DNA of 64,000 nt from Antrodiella citrinella (Eukaryota; Basidiomycota; Agaricomycetes; Polyporales; Steccherinaceae). The notes under the pieces are model-generated. The model saw only the letters and a program-made list of their open reading frames with translations, had not been told where the DNA came from and searched no databases. The position numbers and the translations under genes are program-made. Of this stretch, positions 60,501-64,000 are shown one piece after another. Each line of letters begins with the position of its first letter. The stretch's first letter is position 1. The stretch lies in assembly GCA_004802725.1 (NCBI GenBank), contig SGPM01000002.1, positions 189,873 to 253,872 of the forward strand, given 5' to 3'.

Positions 60501-61531
60501 ATGTCTGGGAAAGGTGTAAGTCGTACTAGCCACCATGAATCATCATGCGATGATCAACTCGGCCCAGCTCACCATCCTGCGCAGCTACGCACGCAAACCA
60601 AACCCGCCTGTCGACCTCCCCGAGTCTATCCTCTTTGACCACTCGGACAAGACACTCACCATCTTCGACACCTACCCGAAGTCGATCTTCCATTTCCTCA
60701 TCTTGCCGCGGATCAGCGCGTATACGGGTGACGGGTACACGGAGAGGGATCTGACGAGCTTGAGGACGTTGTTGAAGGGCGGGCAGGAGAAAGCGGGGCG
60801 CGTGATTCGGGATTTGGAGGAGGCGGCGAAGGTGTGCGTGGCGCAGGTCGAGGAGGAAATGGTGGCCAGGTATAAGTTCAAATGGGATATCTGGGTTGGG
60901 TTCCATCCGGTTCCGTCCATGGAGTACGTGTGTCCGTGTTCTCAGTCCGAAGACTTATACTGATGCCGCATTCATGATAGACATATTCATTTGCACGTCA
61001 TCTCTGCAGACATGGTTTCTAGCTCGATGAAGAACAAGAAGCACTACAACTCGTTCATTCCAAAGGGCGATTTCTTCCTCACGCTCAAGGACGTTTCGGA
61101 GTGGCTTGAAGCTCAACCGTCTTTCTTTCGCAAGGTGTGTCACCTTGTAACTTGCCACTGTCTTTGATACTAATCATTGTACTCGTGGGCAGATGGCGGA
61201 GCTCAAGTCGTCCGAATACGAACCCCGTCTCAAAGCAGAGCTTGCGTGCTTTCACGAGAACTGCTATGAGTTATTCAAGACCATGCCGCAACTCAAAGCG
61301 CACCTTCAAGAGGAATGGGACAAGCGGATGGCGCGGGAGAAGGCAAAGCGAGAGCGACTCGAGAAGCTCAAGCGGAAGTCCGGAAGTAAGAAAGCCGCAA
61401 GTCCGAGTGCATCCGGGACTACTGCTGACAACTCTCAGGCCTCGACCTCGACCTTGACCGCGGAGGACCTCGTTGAGCTTGAGGGCTCACAGAAGAAGAG
61501 GCGCAAAACCGATGAGAGTGATGTGGAGTAG
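60501..61531 (+). CDS. HNT3: Aprataxin-like HIT-domain protein
   Basis: Aprataxin/Hnt3 removes AMP left on DNA 5' ends by abortive ligation and acts in the nucleus. Exon 1 is probably 60501-60515 (MSGKG), joined over a 52-base intron with a perfect GTAAGT donor to LTILRSYARKPNPPVDLPES. The HIT domain follows: ILFDHSDKTLTIFDTYPKSI, FHFLILPRI, then MEHIHLHVISADMVSSSMKN, with the HxHxH nucleotide-binding triad, and KNKKHYNSFIPKGDFF. The C-terminal zinc-finger-like ELACFHENCYELFKTMPQLK leads into a basic tail. A second ATG at 60535 lies inside that intron and would give an alternative start. The tail KRKSGSKKAA and KKRRKTDE look like nuclear localisation signals. About 270 residues, close to the family norm. 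Confidence 0.9.
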
Positions 61532-61688
61532 TGACATTCGTCTGCTGTGTTTCCGTTCACATATGGACTTTTCCTTGGATTCCTGTACAACACACTGGGT
61601 AATACAACACTCCTTTCTTGGTAACACTGATAATTGTGCTTGGTTGTCACTAAGCCATCAAAATCGAGTTCGTTATGACGCAAACCCT

Positions 61689-63574
61689 TCATGAGCTGTT
61701 GAGTCTGGAGTCACGAGAACGCTCGCTGGCTTCGCGGATGGCCCAGGTGAGCTGGTATGACCGACAAGCATCTGACAAAGAAGCCGGCTGAGCGCAAATA
61801 TATCAGGAAATCAGCGTAACACGTACCTTCGTACGTGCAAAGAATCTGGGATGTTTCCGGATCCTCTTCGATATCCTCAATATTGTCAATCCAGACGGAG
61901 ATCTGATGATACGTGTGTACCTCCATTCAATCACTTGCGATCGAACATGACACGTACCTCAGAGAAGAACGGATCATCATCAGGGAACCTATGAACTTGT
62001 TCGTGATCGTTTCCTGGTTTACGGACGTAGAGCACAGGCTGAACGTATGGATTAACAAGCCTACGAATGTATGTGAGCGATATGATCAGATATCTCGCGG
62101 AACGTAACGTACTTCAATTGATATCCATCCGCATACACCTCGAGTTCGCAGCTGTAATCATGGCCCTGCAGAGCAACCACATGTATGAAGTTTCCGACGG
62201 CGCCACTCTCGTATTTCCTGCAATCCCATATCGACGTCAGAAGAGGTGAAACACAATTTACGGCACCGAGGCTCACCAGGTCGCAGACGTGACTCTTGGA
62301 ATCCTGTCCTCGGGCGCGATAGCGGTTTCATCGATGCTCAATTTCGACAGATGCCCGGCGTTCTCGTTCCACTCCAGCGAATGAGCTACGACGCTCGAGA
62401 TGTCCACCTCCCCACCGAAATAGCGAGAGAGATCACAGAAATGCGTGCCTTGTTCAATAATGGGGCCGGCACTGGAACCACCGACGGAAACGTCAAGGAA
62501 AAGTGGATTGGTGAAATAGCACTAACGAACCTCTTGGACTTCGTCCACCAGTCTGGCTTCGCAATGGCCTCGTATGCACAAGCGTATCTTGCAATCGTAG
62601 TCATGACTGTAAGATGGTTGTCATCGATGATTTGTTTCATCATCTGGACTGCCTTGAGATACCGCAGCATATACCTGACCAGGTTACCGTTAAATCGCAT
62701 TACGAGATATAGGTCCGCGAATAACTCACCCTACGGAACATACTGTGCCACTGTCACTTATGGTTTTGGCAATCTTGAATACCTCCTCGATCTCGCTCGA
62801 TGGTCCCGTAGCCACCGGTTTCTCTACGAACAAGGCGACGCCGGGAAAGGCCTTCATTATTTGTAACTCGATGTCCCTCCCGGACTGGTTCGTGCCACGG
62901 AACATAGGGGGGCTGCCGATAACGAAAGCACGAGGCGTATCTTTTTTGCTGACGTTCTTGACGAAATCGTCCAACGTGCGGAAGACCCGCGTGTTCTCAT
63001 ATGCAGAGCGCACGAATGTCTCACATTTCTTGGCCAGAACAGAGGTGGCGCGGTCTACCGCCGGGTCGATCAAGGCAACGACTTTGAGACGAGGTCCGAG
63101 TTTGCTGACGGGTCAGAAGGCGTTAGTTCAAAATTCATTTTCATGAACTAGTATGCGTACTGTTCAAAACGGAACGAATGGTTCCATGGACCCTCGTCTG
63201 AGCCTGTAGGCGCGTCAAAACTCTTGTGATTTCAGATCAAAAAGCACGATATTCGTACCAAACATGATGTTTCCTGCACCCACAAATACGACGTTGAAGT
63301 TATCTGTGCCAGAAATATGGGATACTCTGCGGGGCATATCGATGTTAGAAGATAGTAAAGCGAGATCATTGCACAGGAGGTGCGATATATTATATGCGTG
63401 GTGCTACTGAACGGGAAACGACTGTGGTGGCTCAGAAATAGACGAAACACTGAACTTGTCCATGGGGACCAACTTAGAGGGGTCGATCGATGGTCTGCGT
63501 GAGGCCATTTCGGAGGGACGCCTCGAACCAGAGGTCATTGGGCCATCGAGGGCTGACGGCCTGCGGCTGGCCAT
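61689..63574 (-). CDS. Gfo/Idh/MocA-family NAD(P)-dependent oxidoreductase
   Basis: Members oxidise or reduce sugars and related compounds; the substrate here is unknown. From the ATG at 63574 a Ser-rich leader (MASRRPSALDGPMTSGSRRP) is spliced (donor GTAGCA about 63411, acceptor CGCAG about 63330) to FNVVFVGAGNIMFG, the Rossmann GxGxxx motif. Then come VALIDPAVDRA, AFVIGSPPMFRG, ALFVEKPVATG (the family's EKP catalytic lysine), DSGTVCSVGYMLRYLKAVQM and EGTHFCDL-like sequence with IVEQ, then VTSATWKYESGAVG and ISVWIDNIEDIEED. The C-terminus is ambiguous: unspliced family pattern predicts CTYE followed by LTWAIREASE and TGA at 61689, but the GT donor after CTYE is one base out of phase, and the in-phase join ends at 61711 with an unrelated tail. 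About 450 residues. Confidence 0.82.
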
Positions 63575-64000
63575 TGTGTAAGACGACGACGACGGCGAGT
63601 GATTGACAGATGCAGGAGAGGAGCGGGAGGGGGGGGGAGAAAGAAGAGATGGTATCAAAGTAAAGCGAGGTTGTGTTGGTTTTTATTCGAAGGCAAACTT
63701 TGTTCTGCGGAGCGGCGCACATGGCGACCATCTCTTATGACGAACGGGGAACACAAAGCACTTTGCACCACGGAGAACATTGGAACCTGTGATGCATCAT
63801 GGGCATCCGCAAGTTATACCGACCACTGCTAAAGCCTGCCAGAGGAATCAACAGCGTCATTAGTACATAATAAGTACTGTTGGGATGATGACGAGGGATC
63901 ACCTAGAGATCAATGCATGAGTGTCCAGAACATGGCAGGGGCAGAGGAAACAGGTATGGTAGTCGTTGTTCTAAACAGATCTCAAGAAGGGAGAACAGGC
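63575..64000. other. Right edge of the window, no gene recognised
   Basis: About 425 bases upstream of the oxidoreductase gene. It contains a G run at about 63628-63637 and AG-rich sequence, likely promoter and 5' leader. No coding frame of note; any neighbouring gene lies beyond the window. Confidence 0.45.

Overview
The window is nuclear DNA from a filamentous basidiomycete, most likely an agaricomycete mushroom-forming fungus. The evidence is gene density (about 27 recognisable protein genes in 64 kb), many GT-AG introns of roughly 50-60 bases in almost every gene, very short exons, and protein families with basidiomycete-style architecture. These include a SAM+RBD Ste11 MAPKKK, an alpha-1,3-glucan synthase and a TSC1/hamartin homologue. 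Nothing bacterial, viral or organellar was seen, and there is no CRISPR array, rRNA or convincing tRNA.

Layout. 0-8 kb: tail of a kinase-like gene, an NSRP1-like splicing regulator (-), exosome subunit MTR3 (+), an amino-acid permease (+), copper chaperone ATX1 (+), then a small Tc1/mariner-type element with 27-bp inverted repeats and a TA duplication. 8-21 kb: ferric reductase (+), tRNA methyltransferase TRM1 (+), MAPKKK STE11 (-) and a 2.2-kb gap. 21-35 kb: the very large alpha-1,3-glucan synthase (+), sphingoid-base kinase LCB4 (-), a SAM methyltransferase (+) and a PAP2 lipid phosphatase DPP1 (-). 35-44 kb: PP4 regulatory subunit (+), a basic RNA-binding-type protein (-), eIF1 (+), snRNP27 (-), TSC1 (-) and a broken OBAP/DUF1264 gene (-). 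44-53 kb: NAC-alpha (+), TRM9 (-), ALG13 (-), P5C reductase (+), proteasome ATPase RPT3 (-), cap-binding CBC2 (+) and an RRM-type protein (-). 53-64 kb: a one-pass membrane protein (-), a 1.6-kb poorly explained stretch, RPS21 (+), a Gyp7-type Rab-GAP (+), aprataxin HNT3 (+) and a Gfo/Idh/MocA oxidoreductase (-).

Functionally this is mostly housekeeping: mRNA processing and cap binding, tRNA modification, translation, proteasome and TOR signalling. Three neighbouring genes deal with the cell surface and lipids (STE11, AGS1, LCB4), with DPP1 nearby. I did not find a clearly new biological system. The observations most worth following are the decayed transposon, the OBAP pseudogene, telomere-repeat-like (TTAGGG) boxes in two promoters, extreme micro-exons at gene ends, candidate N-terminal extensions resembling mitochondrial presequences, and a C-terminal frame conflict in the oxidoreductase.

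Coordinates given for spliced genes run from start to stop codon and include introns. Exon edges come from reading GT/AG signals with frame continuity and may be off by a base or two.
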